A DNA stretch of 64,000 bases from Acanthaster planci (taxonomy: Eukaryota; Echinodermata; Asteroidea; Valvatida; Acanthasteridae), in assembly GCF_001949145.1 (NCBI RefSeq), contig NW_019091663.1, forward strand, positions 111,528 to 175,527. Direction: 5' to 3'. The notes below the pieces were generated by a model. It worked only from the letters and a program-made list of their open reading frames with translations, had not been told where the DNA came from and did not search any database. Positions 35,001 to 48,280 of the stretch are shown in pieces. Position 1 is the stretch's first letter, and every line of letters starts with the position of its first letter. Both the position numbers and the translations under genes were made by a program.

Positions 35001-38000
35001 AACATGCGTATTACTGACAAGAATAATTTCCATCTGTATATGCGAAACAGAAGTCGGCAACCTGCATACATGCCAACGAGGTAACTGTATTTATTAAATT
35101 TATTAAAATGTAATTTTGATTTAGTGGTTAAAACCTTGTTTGGCAAAACACTTAACCGCATTCTCTAACGATGTGAGGAGGTCGTTGACGAACACTTACT
35201 TCGTTTTTCGCTTTGCAGCTGTGGATCGCTTTGCGATGATTGGTGTTCATATCAAGCCGAGCGCGGTGGTGGAAGAGCTCAACCATCTTGTCGACGTGTA
35301 CGACGACTTTGTCGCCAGATCTGGGAACACAGTATGATTCAAATCTTCTCACTTTCTTACTGTTGGTGTTGAAAGAATGAGTTTCTTTATCGGAAGTATA
35401 CATACAGCCAACGTTTTGATAGGGCCTACTTGTCCCGCAACCCCAAAGCGAGGGAAGATTAACAGCAAAAACTCTTGCCAGAAAATTTGATGCCTTTATG
35501 AAAAATTAACGGGTATCACGCCAAATGAAGGCGTTTGGCACAACACCTACCTCATTTCTGCTTTTTTCACAGTACAAAACCCAAGTTTTTATTCGTAATA
35601 ATGGTGTCTTCTCAAATTACGAGTAGTGGAATGTATTTTGAATTGGTACCTTAACAGAACGCCATCATTGCGGGCGATTTCAACGCGGACTGTGGGTATC
35701 TATCAAAGACAGCCCTGCGTGGCATCAATTTTCGATCAGATCAGAGATTCAAGTGGATTCTGCCCGACGACATGGACACCACAGTAGCCAAGTCAGACTG
35801 TGCCTATGATCGGTAATGTGAGCTAATCCACACTCGTAAAATTCTCAAATGCATGACCCGGAAGAGATGCAACTTTTCCTGTCATATCATAATTCATTTT
35901 CAACATTGTAGACCTTCACTTGTATTTTCAGCTGCAAAATACTTTAAAATGACTGCACGTATCGTCATGACATTGCTTTCCTATTTTCCAAGAGAGAAAA
36001 TTCATCCCTTCAACTGAAACTATAAGGACAAGATTAACCAGAGTGAAATTCAGTCGAAATTCAGTCGAATAAAGTTTTCAGAGTGTCTTAGTCCAAATCT
36101 ACAATTCATTTTTACTCTGCGTCGTCAAATCCTTTAATAGCTCAGCCAAGTGGAAAATAACCTAGTTGTACTATTTTGTATGCGTTTAAAATATACCCCA
36201 TGGAAAATTTAAAAGCGTACTTCTTAGGAGGTTTGCATAGCTCTAGTCTTTGTCTTCATAGCATTATTGAGACGGATTTTCAACTCAAGACCCTCGTGGG
36301 GAGTGTATTCAAAACCGAAACGGTTTCCAACCCTAAATAAAAGTGTAGATTTATGAAATACCTATTGTATCGATAGGTTAATGATATGTTTTTTAAATTG
36401 TAGGTTCGTGATTGCTGGGGACGACCTCTCCGACAACATTCGTCCAGACAAGACAGGAGCCTTTTACTTTGACAAGCAGTATAATCTGGACATACAAACG
36501 GTTGGTCAATTCACGTTCGTTTATTCGGAGTGGGAGATCTTGGCGCAGATATGGAGATTTTGCTCCAGTACACGCACTCCCACGTTTTCTTAACCTTTGT
36601 TTGATAGTCTCATTGGTTTAATACGAGGAACACCACATGACTGTCATTTGCATTTGTGGGTACGAGTAACTGATGAATACGAAAAGGTCATGTCTTTAAT
36701 GGAGGGACTTGATGTTGGAAACCAAACCTTGTTTGCTGGACTCAAACTTGACAGTCAAATTCGCTCTCAACTTCTACATCGAGTTATAGATATCGGGATG
36801 CAAATTTGATATATTTACTTACGCCAGTTCTGGCTTGAGGTTTTGGACACAGGAAGGGGTTGAAAATCACTAATCTGCTTGAAACTACGTGTACCTCAGG
36901 AAATACCAATGCTTCGTAAATGGTTTATCTGCTCAATGCCAAAGGGTTCAGTGTCCCACTGGAAAAAAAATCTGCTCTCTGGATGAAGGAAATCCCAGCG
37001 ATGCCCATGGCAATACCGTCAGATCTTCTCCGTTTTCAAATGTTTTAAGTTTACAGAAATGTGAAAGTAACTCGGTAATAATAATGCTCTTCCACAGACG
37101 GAAGATGTCAGTGATCACTACCCCATCGAGATGGTCATCCAAGGAAATCTGCGGTGAGTGGGCCTGTCCGGTTCGTAAGTGACAAAGGTGGACCAGCCAC
37201 GATTTGCGGGCTCCCATTGGACGATCGCTGAAGTTGCGCGTTAACTTCCGGTTCCACGTGAACGGCGTTAATGCATGTAACTCTATGTGCGGTGCACATG
37301 TGCAGTGGTCACGGTTTAAACTGAAGTGACGTCACTCTTACGAATTGGATACAGTAATCTCAATGAATGAACAAATCGCCTCCTTCCTCTCTCCCAAAGA
37401 CAGACTGTTGGAGGCGGGGCGCCCTCTAAGGACCAGCTGAACTGGAAAATGTATGCGGAGGCGTGTTTTTAGCGGTCATAACCACGAATTAATCTGCTGT
37501 AACTCGTCAGGGATTTTCTTTGGTAATTTCAACCGGGTAAATATCACACGCGATGATGTAGCGTATACTCAAATCCTTAGTTATTAACTGTAGAGAAACA
37601 ACCGAACCAATTCTTGGTAATGACCTCTTGAACGCACCCAATGCAGCCAAACTTAAACATTCTAGCTCTCCCAATCCCCCTTTATAGATACAATTTCTTC
37701 CGGAACTTGGGACTAAGAATCACCGTTTCTCGCCATGCCTCTAACCGGCTAAATTGATTGTGATGCATTTTTTTCCTGTCGCACATTATCTCCAGGCCAA
37801 TTCAGCCGATGTCAACCACCCATCCCGACACTATCAGCTGCTCCGGGAGCTTCCGTGCCGTCGTGTGGATGTGTCAACTCGTGGTGGGCCAGGAAACGGA
37901 TATGCCCGTGTGTATCCACAAAGTCGTCCAGTCCCTTGTCGGCTACATCGACAGGTGCACGGACGAGTGGATCAGGCTTTTCATGGGTTATCCCAAGATT

Positions 38001-38003
38001 TAA
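32010..38003 (+). CDS. Secreted deoxyribonuclease I-like protein 2; nine coding exons
   Basis: Paralogue of the upstream DNase gene with all eight intron positions and phases conserved (0,2,2,1,0,2,0,2). Exons: 32010-32195, 32767-32855, 33251-33334, 34694-34797, 35219-35331, 35658-35812, 36404-36500, 37098-37153, 37796-38003; joined product 363 aa. The start was set at the third in-frame ATG (good Kozak context, A at -3 and G at +4); those at 31989 and 32004 would add 7 or 2 residues. A signal peptide covers about residues 1-24. Landmarks: FNIQVFG, Glu74 in IQEIRD, GRTTSKEQYA, His165 in IGVH, GDFNADC (Asp199, Cys204), SDCAYDR (Cys240, Asp243) and SDHYP (Asp282, His283). The CxxC loop of mammalian DNase I is missing. 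Exon 9 encodes a 68-residue tail with four Cys (310, 321, 334, 349), longer than in DNase-1. The exon 8 donor overlaps an in-frame TGA. Intron 3 holds a degenerate transposon. Confidence 0.91.
33364..34339 (+). mobile_element. Degenerate DNA transposon in DNase-2 intron 3
   Basis: The left end AGAGCGTTTCACAATAGTGC, then GCCATCAAGTGTTTGCAATG, and the right end (on the other strand CGGGCGTTTCACTACAGTGC, then GTCGCCAAGGGTTGTCAACG) are terminal inverted repeats of the same family as the 176-bp foldback MITEs, again next to TA. The roughly 970-bp body includes 33790-34235, which is homologous to 26570-27075. Stops and small shifts break its reading frames, so it is not active. Confidence 0.6.
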
Positions 38004-38133
38004 GCAGCAGTAAATGGCTCAGCAGAAATTGGTTGGTAGCCTGTTAGTGACTAAATAGGGTTGCTCTTTTGACGTTAAAGTCATATTTTCCCTACAGGTG
38101 GCTGCGAAAACTATGAATAGCCGTCGGTACAAA

Positions 38134-38139
38134 AATAAA
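38134..38139 (+). terminator. Candidate polyadenylation signal of DNase-2
   Basis: AATAAA, 131 bases after the stop codon, followed by A-rich and T-rich sequence. Plausible by position. Confidence 0.45.
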
Positions 38140-41100
38140 AAAGTAATTTACAAAGTGTTAAAATCCCACACAGCTATTAGAACTCCAACTGATAATACAC
38201 GTACTACTATATACTAAAAGAAAAATACAATCCTATTTAAAATTATTGGAGGTAAAATAAAAAAACCAAATATAAAGTGACATTTCTGCTAACTTCGGCC
38301 GCCCATATACAAGTTGCAGGCAAAATGAAAATGTTCTAAGGATATAATGGCTGCATCAGCCGTAGATTGTGATGGCTGCATTCCTGTCAAACCTGAGATG
38401 TTTTTTTTAATAAGGTAGGCCTACTGATAACGCTTTAAAATCTGGGGCCCTATCCTTTTGGTGATCGTGGTTGTGGTGGGAGGTTTTTGGTAATATGGGG
38501 GTTCCAGGTGATTAAGGGTATGAATAGAAGTGTAGTGATTCAACGTAGTCTTCATCAAATTGTTTTGTACCTGTAAATGACATTTGATAACCCCGAGACA
38601 GTCTAATTCTGTCTCGAAGCAGCAGAAGTCCCATGCACCGTGTAACCTCGTGGGAAACCACTTTCATTCAGACTCTGCTCTCCAAATTTAAAGCCTAAAT
38701 CTTCTTGAAGGAGATTTGATTCTGAGGATTCAAGGTCGCCGTTAAATGCGAGCTTGAACGGATTATCAAAGGGAAAAAATGATGTCGATATTCCGACAGT
38801 GGCGGACTCATTACTATGCATATTGTGCAAAATTAATGTGTCCTCCGATTCAATCTGTGTTTTGTTAATTGATTTTGATCGGCTAGCTGTTCTACTTCTC
38901 TAACAAACCCTCATTAAATACATCTGAGGGGAATTTGTTTTATTCGAGGTTCTGCGACTGTTTTCTTACTTTGTCATTTATACATTCTTGTAATTGTTTG
39001 GCTTTCTTTTCATTTCATGCATTGATTCACGCGGGTTAGCAAGTGGATTAAAACGAGACAAAAATTGTAACAAATAATTTAATTTATTTCACTTAACATT
39101 TAACATTTGATTTAACAATGGCACAGGTGATTTAATTTGAAATGATATTTCTGTGTGATGTTGTTACCGGAGTTTGAAATAAGATAATTTATATTGCAGA
39201 AACCACACTCTCCAGTTTTATCTCTCAAAAATGAATGATTCCTAATTCTTTTTCGAAGTTCCCAGTCTTCAACCACCCACCACCAAGAAACGTTCCTTAT
39301 AGGTGAGGGAATATCAATACATGTACTTGAAGTCAGAAATCTTATTGATGCAAAAACCACGTGGAGGTTTGACACGCCCTCCTCCGGAATAACTCACTTG
39401 GTTATGAAGTTTTTCCACAAATCCTCCTCGCCTTTCTTCTCGGTTTTGGCGTCATGCATGCTCGGTTAAAAAGTTCATTAAAATGGGAAGATTGGAGGTT
39501 GTTGGGATTAAGCCAAAATGTCAGACGCTTCGGCTCACTGCAATCCCATCTTTTATGGTACAAAACGTCAAAGTCAATCTGTTCCAGATGAGGACAGAAT
39601 CTGATTATCTTCCTTTGTTTCCAATTGCAAATGTGCGCAATTGATTGTAACGGCCCGAGGGGATTCCAGTCTGCAGACGAAAGCTATTTTTTAATTCAAT
39701 TTAATTTTTTTTTAATGTACCGTACGTGTACCTACAAGGCCTACGGGAGATGTCCCACGAATGATCACGGAGTGGCGCTAAATGGTGGATGTAAACCGAA
39801 ATGATAACTCATCCCTAAACAGGTACGTTGCCAGAGTCGCTCTTTTGTCTATGGTCCTTCGGTACTTCTTGAAGGGAAGGAAGGTGTGCTCGTCTTGTCC
39901 TGTTTGGCGAGGAAAACCCTCCAGCATATTTGCAGAATGATTGCAATGGAAAGCTCGGATTCACCTGTGTAAACAGTTCCCCTGTGTATTCTAGGTCAAG
40001 CTGGCATCCTGACGAGGCAGGAGTTTGTCATCAGTAGCATCGAAGCTCCGCGTATACGTTGACAGGAACGACACCCGTAACTGTGACTGTCAACGGGTAC
40101 AAAACAAGCACATGTACATCCGCATACACCGAAGACCTCGCAAACCTGTAAGGTAGTGCTTACAGAAGAGCTAATAAAAAAAGCTAATGAAATGCGGAGC
40201 GAGGGCCCATAACTACCTGTATATTTTTGCTTTCTTTCAGTTGAACTTCAAATTTCATTCTCGGCAAATGTGGTTTGTGTACGAAAACCTTCCGAGGATA
40301 AGACCGAGTCAGGTCCTCATACGATTGTTCCCCTTTCGTAAGTTTTGGCTACACGTCCTCGGTAGCATATTGGATAACGCTCATGCAGCCAAGGTGTTGG
40401 ACAAACTTAATTTCAAATAGGTTGCCAGAAAACGTTTTCGTCAACTCCTGTACAGAGAGCTGGTGCAGTACTGATAACAGTACTTCGCACTGATTTTAAA
40501 TGACAGATTTGAGCGCCTTACGAAAGACGGTGGACAGTCCAGAAAGACACACTGTCTTCTCTCATTCTTCTATCATTCCACGTCAGGTATGTCACGACAC
40601 AAAAATGACACACTCGGAAATACTATCCTCGCCCAATAATGAAGGAATATACACCAGCTGTGTACAGGGCAGATGCATTCTTGCCTGGACCTGTGGTGTA
40701 CTGTTTCAGCGTCAGTTCCAACGCCCTGGAAATTACCATGAAATGAGAATGTTCCCTACAGATCCTGGCCACGCTTTGTATGGGATTGCTTTGCCATATT
40801 TTCTTAGGATGTGCTTTGTTTACCCAGGGAAAGGGGACAGTGACGCCGTAGAAGCATCGTGTTTCGGCTTGACGAATGACAACCAATTCCTGACATTTTG
40901 CTAATATTTTGTGACCATCTTTTGTTAGCTTCAGTCTGTGGGCTTCACTGAATTTCAAGTAATGATAATCAGCAGCAACTCTACCTTTATTGACACAGAC
41001 TTTGTACAGACCTTGCTCAGGAAATAGTTACTATTTATTTTGATATCCCTCAGAAATGTGTTTAATTCACAGACTATTCTTTATTCATCTTCTGTAAAAA

Positions 41101-44100
41101 CAATTAACGTTTAGAAGAATAAAATAAAAAATCATAAATAACCAACAATTTTAATTCCTGGGAGCCGCAACTGATTCAGATTACATTCAGCGATATTTAT
41201 AACCCCCATACCCGCAGGTGACCCCCTTGACCTCTGTGACCAAAATTCGGGTTTGCCTGCATCTTGAACGTTGCCTGGGAAACCTAAGCAATCCCAAGAA
41301 AGCAGCTGAGAGTTGTTGTGTTCCCTGCGTCCTGAGAAGATTTAAATGAAAATCAATCACAATCAAGAAGAAACTTTATAAGCTCTGTGAGGCGTCATGT
41401 TTCTCAGTCAAAATGTATCTGTATCTCTCAATTTTTTTTATGTAAAACGTTCATGGGCAAGATGCTTGCCTCCAACATGTCGCGGGGTGAAGTTGATTTG
41501 CTGCAAGGGGAGGATCCTCCGGCGACATTGATGATGCCTATCGAACGAAATTGATTTCAAGAAAGGATGCTTGGCACGAGGAGGAGACGGTGCCCTAGCT
41601 TTTGGCTCGTTTGATCTCCGAAAGAAACCTGTTTTGAAATTGATGGTGGAAATTAAATCAGGTTACACCTCAGTAAATGGAACCTCAGTTAATGTCATCC
41701 GTCGGGCACACGTTATGATAAATTCTCTCCCTAACGAAGCAGTTAAGAGTCAGCCTTTGAGAAAGGTTGGCTTTAAAGTGGAAAAGTACTGCTTCTGAAA
41801 AGGCAGTTTATTAGACTTTTCATCACCTGGGACAAAAATGCTTGAACGTTTAGGAAAAGATAGCGTTGAGCGTAAGATGATTGGAAAAAGTTTTAATTGA
41901 CAACAGTGCCGACTCTGGGTTTACACTCGTGGCTTCGTTTGCTCAAACTGTACCCGTGTTAAAGGCAGCAGGTACTTGAAGGTCGGAAGTTACCCTTCCT
42001 TACAATGGCTTCAATCAAAATACCCTGCCGTTGTATTTAATGCCCGATTAGATTTGTCCCCTTTTTTGAATCGATCTCGTAGTGCATCCATGAGAGATCT
42101 TCCAGCAGTGAAAGCGACTAATCACCTCAAGACCCCGGCGACTGTTTCCCCTCCGGTGGTTCTTCATTCTCCACAGCTCATTTGCTCTCCTTCAGTTCAC
42201 GGCTGGTGCCTGCTCACAAAACACAGGAGGGATTAAAGAAAAAAAAACCGTCACAAAGTGGGACAGGGAACGAAAACTCTTGGGGACCATTTCGACAGAT
42301 GCATGACTTCTGGCTGAATGGACGACATTTTGGCCTGTAAGTCCATCCTTAGTGGAAGATAAGTGGAAGGCTCCAATTGTAATTGCAACATGCGCACTGC
42401 TGACAGACTAGTTCTTAGTTGACCCGAGTTTATCAAGTTTTCCTTCTAAAAATTGGAAATAAGACCTCGTGAAACTGCAGGTCGAAGTAGAAACCACGTA
42501 TATGCTGTACCTTTGCTCATGGGCGGAGATGGGGGGGGGAATGGGAGATATATCTCCCCTTTTCAAGTCACTAACTTAATGCGCACGTGTAACCTGCACC
42601 ACCCATTCCACACTTGCCCACGTCACGATCTCACCTGGAATGGAGGCCGAGCCTGAACTGAAGAAATAATTCCCCACACGTCACACACCGCCCATGCATT
42701 TGCTACATGCAAGACCAGTAATAAAAGAATCAAATCCTGGACCACCAAATTGTGGCAAATTGAGTGAATTAGGTCACGGAAAGATTTCAATATTGAAGTT
42801 GACCGGAGAGGGCGATAAATAACCTCCAGATCCAATCTTTCTCGTTGTTTTAGTAGCGAGACCCGACGTCGCGGCTGATCTGTACCGACGCTCCAGGCAC
42901 TGCTGCTATCACGTCCACAGCAAGAAGTTGACACCGCTCCTACACACGGGGTAAATTCGGCTCACGGTTTCTTGACCACGCGCGACTTCCAATCTGCAGG
43001 AGTCATTGTGGCGGGCAAAATGTTATCAGTAGTCGAAAGTAGTTCGCAGTTCCGTGGGGCGTGTCAAAGTAGCTGTTCAGGGCCGTCCTTAGACCAAAGG
43101 GTGAACGTGCCACTTGAAAAAAAATGCTGAACTGCTATGACTGCAAGATGTGTTTTCGGAACTGAATTGTTATCAGCTTTGGTTCGGCTTAGACTCGACG
43201 AATCATGCACATTTTCTAGCATGTAACGAAGACCATCCACCTTGTGTTCCTTTGAACAGAATGAATATGACTGTTTTATAATTTCATGACGGCCCTGATT
43301 AGTCGTTTGTTTTCGGTGTTGAGTTCTAAAATGGAAATATGATAAGTTCCCCCTCCCAAAGTCTCCAGTTTCTGGTCTGCGCGCGCGTCGCTATAGACCT
43401 GCGCATCGGCAAAATACAAAAAAGGTTTTTTATTTGGTACAAAAACGATGACCAAAAGCTGTCAAACTTAGACTGAAATCCAGCTAATGCGTAATTTTAA
43501 TGTGTTTTGATGGGGTACCGTTGAGTAATAATGTACAGGAAAGGAGTCCCTGTAATAGTTCCCCGTGCATTTAGTCGGGCACTCTTTTTCAGATGACGTC
43601 ATTTCTGTATTATACTTTTACATCTGGGAGCCAGACAAAGAAGGTGGTATTATGCCCTGTATGCATGTACAAGCTGAAAATGCTTTTAAAATGTAAAAGT
43701 GCAGGGACCAGTCTATTTTAGTTTTGGTAGCGGCCGGAGTTACATGAGCATGCAGTGGCGATGGGCATCGCACGTTATCGTGCATCAGTTCCAGAAAAAA
43801 AAGGTGATGGTAAAAAAAATCCACGTCATGGCATCACTTTTGGAGCCAGCTCCTAACTAGAAACCGGAGACTTTTTGGTCTAAGATAAGAAACAAAACTT
43901 GATTTGAAAAATTATAATTGAAAAAATACCTATGGAAATTAGTGTGAGTGCTTATTTATATAAAGCGTTTATGGACGGAAGGAATTGTGATGACATTAAT
44001 TTTTTTGTCAAAAGGAAAACAGCTTTTGTAAGAAATCTTAAAATTGAATGTGACTTACATGCAGCTTACTTGGCGAGTTCGCTCAACCATATGACTCAAC

Positions 44101-47100
44101 CGGGATAGACCATCGTTTCTCTTGGTGATAAACATGTGACCCGAGCACGGCATTATTATTTGGTGCAAATAATCCACGACAGAAAATGCTGGTATGGAAG
44201 ACAAATCGCTTTCAAGGGGGTATTGGTGATACTGAAGTTACACCCCCTCTTCTGTGAACATTAACAGGTTCAAACCTTCACACAATGTCCGACTGAGACG
44301 TTTAAAATGCCACTTTGTCCCAAGCCCGTGTACCAAACTTGGATATGCCTTCCGGGTCTGCACTGTTGCCAAACAATTCCTACTTGGCGATACAACAACT
44401 TAGGAGGGTGTAACTCCCTAGGTAAAGCCGACATCCTTGGGACGCTTCTTAAGACCTTATTTTATTTTCGGTTCCATGCTGGTCTCAATGTTTGTTGGGC
44501 AAACATTTCCTTATAGGCTTAGAAGCGGTTTGTGTCTGAAGGGGCCGGCAGGGAGAGGCTGTAGCCTAGCCCCTAGGGACTTCGCGGTGGCCTGAGGATC
44601 AGGAAGATAATCACACATCGAATGGAAGGACACATTATACTCATACAAAACACCAGTGGTAAACCTCCATTGCCAGAATAGTATAACACACACAGTCGGG
44701 TATTTTTTGGGGGGGGGGTTCGTCTATAAGTAACTTGTGAACTGGCTACGTAAGATAAATAGAGGGCACACTGAATCCGATTTGAGATGTCCAAAGTGCC
44801 TAAATGATTGCATGGTTCTACTGAAGGCGCTCTGCGTAAATTACTCGACGCCAAATTCACAGTACAAATCCAAAGAGTATCCTCAACCGAAACACAAAAG
44901 AATATTCGACTTGTTTTTTAGAAGCTGTGCATGTATGACAGCTATTTACATATACTTACAGTACGTCTTATTTCACATCTTTGGTCGCTTTTAAGTTGAA
45001 TTGAAGCTGTCAAAATTTAAGGAGTGTGTCTGTGATTAATAAAAAGTTATCAAATGATGGTGAAGCTGGCCTCAGTGTATTATACTGCAGATAAATACTT
45101 AGCTTCCTGGACTTTTTTCAACTTGAAGCTGTGCTCTTTAGCTTTTTCGAATTATATCACATCACACTACCAACACAGCAATTCAAGTTTACACCTTAAA
45201 TTAGGACTCAGAGTACTCGACTCGTTTTTCGGAAGCTTCAGCGATTGAAATCCATGTAGCCGCTTGAAGATGATGAAAATTATTGTGTCCATCTGCGACT
45301 CAATTTTCCGTTGCAAGATATTTTTCATGTTTTCATGTTCAGCAATGTAGCATCTATCAACAACCCCAAAATCAAAACGAACGTGAAACATACAGCCTTT
45401 AGCTCATGGCCTGTTACGTGTTACGGACACGGTGCCTTGTCGCTCATGTAAAGACAGGGATGCGAGGCCAGCTAAGTTTATCTGCACTTACAGGTCCCTA
45501 CGCCTAATTGCCGTAATTTCGACCATTTTCCTTTGCCTCGTTCACCCATCGTAACTTTCGATGTTCCCTGCAGTCGGTGATGAAACGAGTGGTGGGAGAA
45601 ATGCAAAGAAATGATAAACTTCCCAGCAATGCGAAATATTTCTGTTCAAGGTAAAAACGGAAGGTGACTTTTTTTTGTCTGCCGCAGTCTTGTGTGTACC
45701 GTGTGTCAACGGCGTACAATAGCCATTCAGCAGCCAGAGTACGTGGGGTCACGTTCTGTTGATGGGGCTCAGCGGGACGTGTACACTCCGTTCGCATTAT
45801 CACAGCGGTAGAGGAGAACTGTGGATACGACAGCACGGACTCAGCTCAGGAGTGTTTGGCGAGTCAACCCAAACGTCTGGTGATAGAATGGTCTCCCCTC
45901 TCTCGTTTTGTAAAAGTGAAGAGTGGAGAGCCGGGATTGTTTAGGGAGGCCCTCGCGTGGAACAGACGTACGAACCCATCCAGCGGCCTACCAAGTCTGC
46001 GCGGGGACTGGCCCGCACGAGCTTAAAAGCTTCTGCTTCGACTCGTTGGGGTTGTAGTTTTATTTTGAGTGCCCGATGAGGCATAAATGCAAGCGTTAGA
46101 CCGACACCCGTGGTAAGTGCAGTTTTGCTGCAGATCGTGCGTCCACGGCCTATATGGGCAGTTCGTGTGCTCCATGTTAAATCGAGCAGAACCCTTTGCT
46201 CTTATGAGGTATATTTCTCCCAGTTCAGCTAGAACTTTTCTCAAGTGAAAAACTAATACAAGTGCAGACACTGGGCATCCTCTGGGAAGTCCTTGAAATC
46301 ATCGATCGTATAACCAGTTTGTAATCCGGATACGGAATGCACTTTTTGAGCTGAGAACGTTCGATACAAAAGGGAGGAGTGTTTAAGTACTACTGTCAAT
46401 GAGTGACTTGTCTCCAGTACTAGCCGGAGCATCTTTAGACTCTAGTCTCGTCAAATGACCTGTGATCTATCGACCTCTCAACGTGTTTTATGCCTCCTTA
46501 ATATCAACAGCCCTATACGTTCAACTACCGGTAAGATTTTCTTGCATGTTATAAAATCTAAAGAATTATATTTTCAGCAATGAGTAGTGATAGGAGGTTC
46601 CCATCGCCAAAGATTACGTTGTGTTCCAGTGCAAGCTCCTAAGCGTTTCAGCATTGGCATGCTAATTAATGGCCCTGTTAATTAAAAGAACATACAAGGA
46701 GACTAGTTTAATGAACATGGTTACAGTTTAGCGTACTTAAACGATTTGAAAAGTTAGTATGTATAGAAAACAGTAAGTGCGCGTATATTTAAAATGCTCA
46801 TTACTGTCAACATAACTTTTAACATATTGTTATATGAGTATCCAAGAGAGTTAGAGTTTAAGACGAAGCATAACAAGCAAAGAAGAGTAGGGGTTGAAAC
46901 AAAAATTACGGTAGGAGAAAATAAATTTCTAATGTTTAGAATTATAAGCATTCTTGCAGTTTAGAGAATGTGATGCGTATATCCGCGGCACGGAGCGCTG
47001 TCAATGCACAGCTTGATCTTCTTTAACGATGGGGAAAGTTGGACAAACCTGACAAGTTTGTGATCGCGAGGAAGTCTGTGGTCGTGAGAGTAACACATCT

Positions 47101-48194
47101 GTCATAGCTGTCATGGCTCAGTTTATCGGATGACATTTTGAGGATGTCGCTCTAGTTGCATCAAAGACACAGTACGACTTCCAATTTACTCTTATTTTAC
47201 GACTATCCAGTTACTATAAATAGATTGATGTTGATGGGGAGTTAGCGTGAAGCTATGTACTTCGAGCTTCGACACCTTTTGCACCAACATGTCGAGTTGT
47301 TTACAAAGTAAATCATTATCATATGTAACAGTGACTCCATTTGGAAATTACCCTATTCCTAATGTGTTTTATTGGTTTGGGGTTGCCTTTTGAAAACAGT
47401 GGCGTATCTGCTGGGCATTTCTTTTCCTAACGGCAATCGAAATTTTTCATTCATGAAAAGGATCCTCAACCCCCAAAGAAAGGTGATTACAGGCACGGTT
47501 GGGGGGGGCTAAAGCCGCCCCGCCTGGGTGATATTACCATTTTCAGAATACTGGCGCTGTGAAGTCTTAAGAAGACAGGGGGAACACAGTAAGCCTTTGA
47601 ATAAATGTGATACACTACGTCGTCTGATGGCACATAAACATCATTTGAATTCTCTAGATGAAAGATACTGTTACTCTAGAGGTTCTGCTTGGCAGCCACC
47701 TTTCCGATAACTGCTTTTGTCACGGAAGGATAGTGCAAAAGGTGTACTCATCTGTATCCCTGCGGAGCAAAAGATCTTACTAGAAAAATGGCTGCTATAT
47801 GCAGAATTTCTAAACCTTGTGATTCCGGGCAAGCTTTTTGACTACCATCTCTGGAATGGAGCGGTTCCTTTGTGCCCTTCTTATCCATAATTGAAAACAG
47901 TGAATTGGTGCAAGGCGCATCTTATGTAACGACACAAAAGCTTGCCTCGAATCACGAGGTATAGCAACAGTGTCTTTGGTACGGAGAATTCAAATTATTA
48001 GGTTCACGTGAATTTAAAGAACCCAGTCTACCAGATTTTATTCAAATTTAACTCGCAAAAGGCTTATTTTTCATGATGTCTTCAGGGCGAATTCCCCTGA
48101 TACGTTCTTTTGGGAGAATCGTGATTCATAGATTGTTTGTATTGGCTAGAGCCTAGAGGGTGGATTTCGAGGATGTAATTTTTATTTTTCAAAA

Positions 48195-48280
48195 CGCGCA
48201 TTGGGTCGACAGATTTCGCACACTGTAATTGGTCAACGCGTAGCAAACTCTCGGAGGCGCACTATTGGGAAACGCCCTTT
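48195..48280. mobile_element. Right half of a foldback MITE
   Basis: CGCATTGGGTCGACAGATTT, GTAATTGGTCAACGCGTAGC and GGCGCACTATTGGGAAACGC match the right arm of the 24185-24360 family. The left arm is absent, so this is a truncated copy. Confidence 0.65.

Noticed and set aside
40500-40904. Plus-strand frame of 134 codons
   Set aside because: Overlaps a similarly long frame on the other strand and has no recognisable motif.
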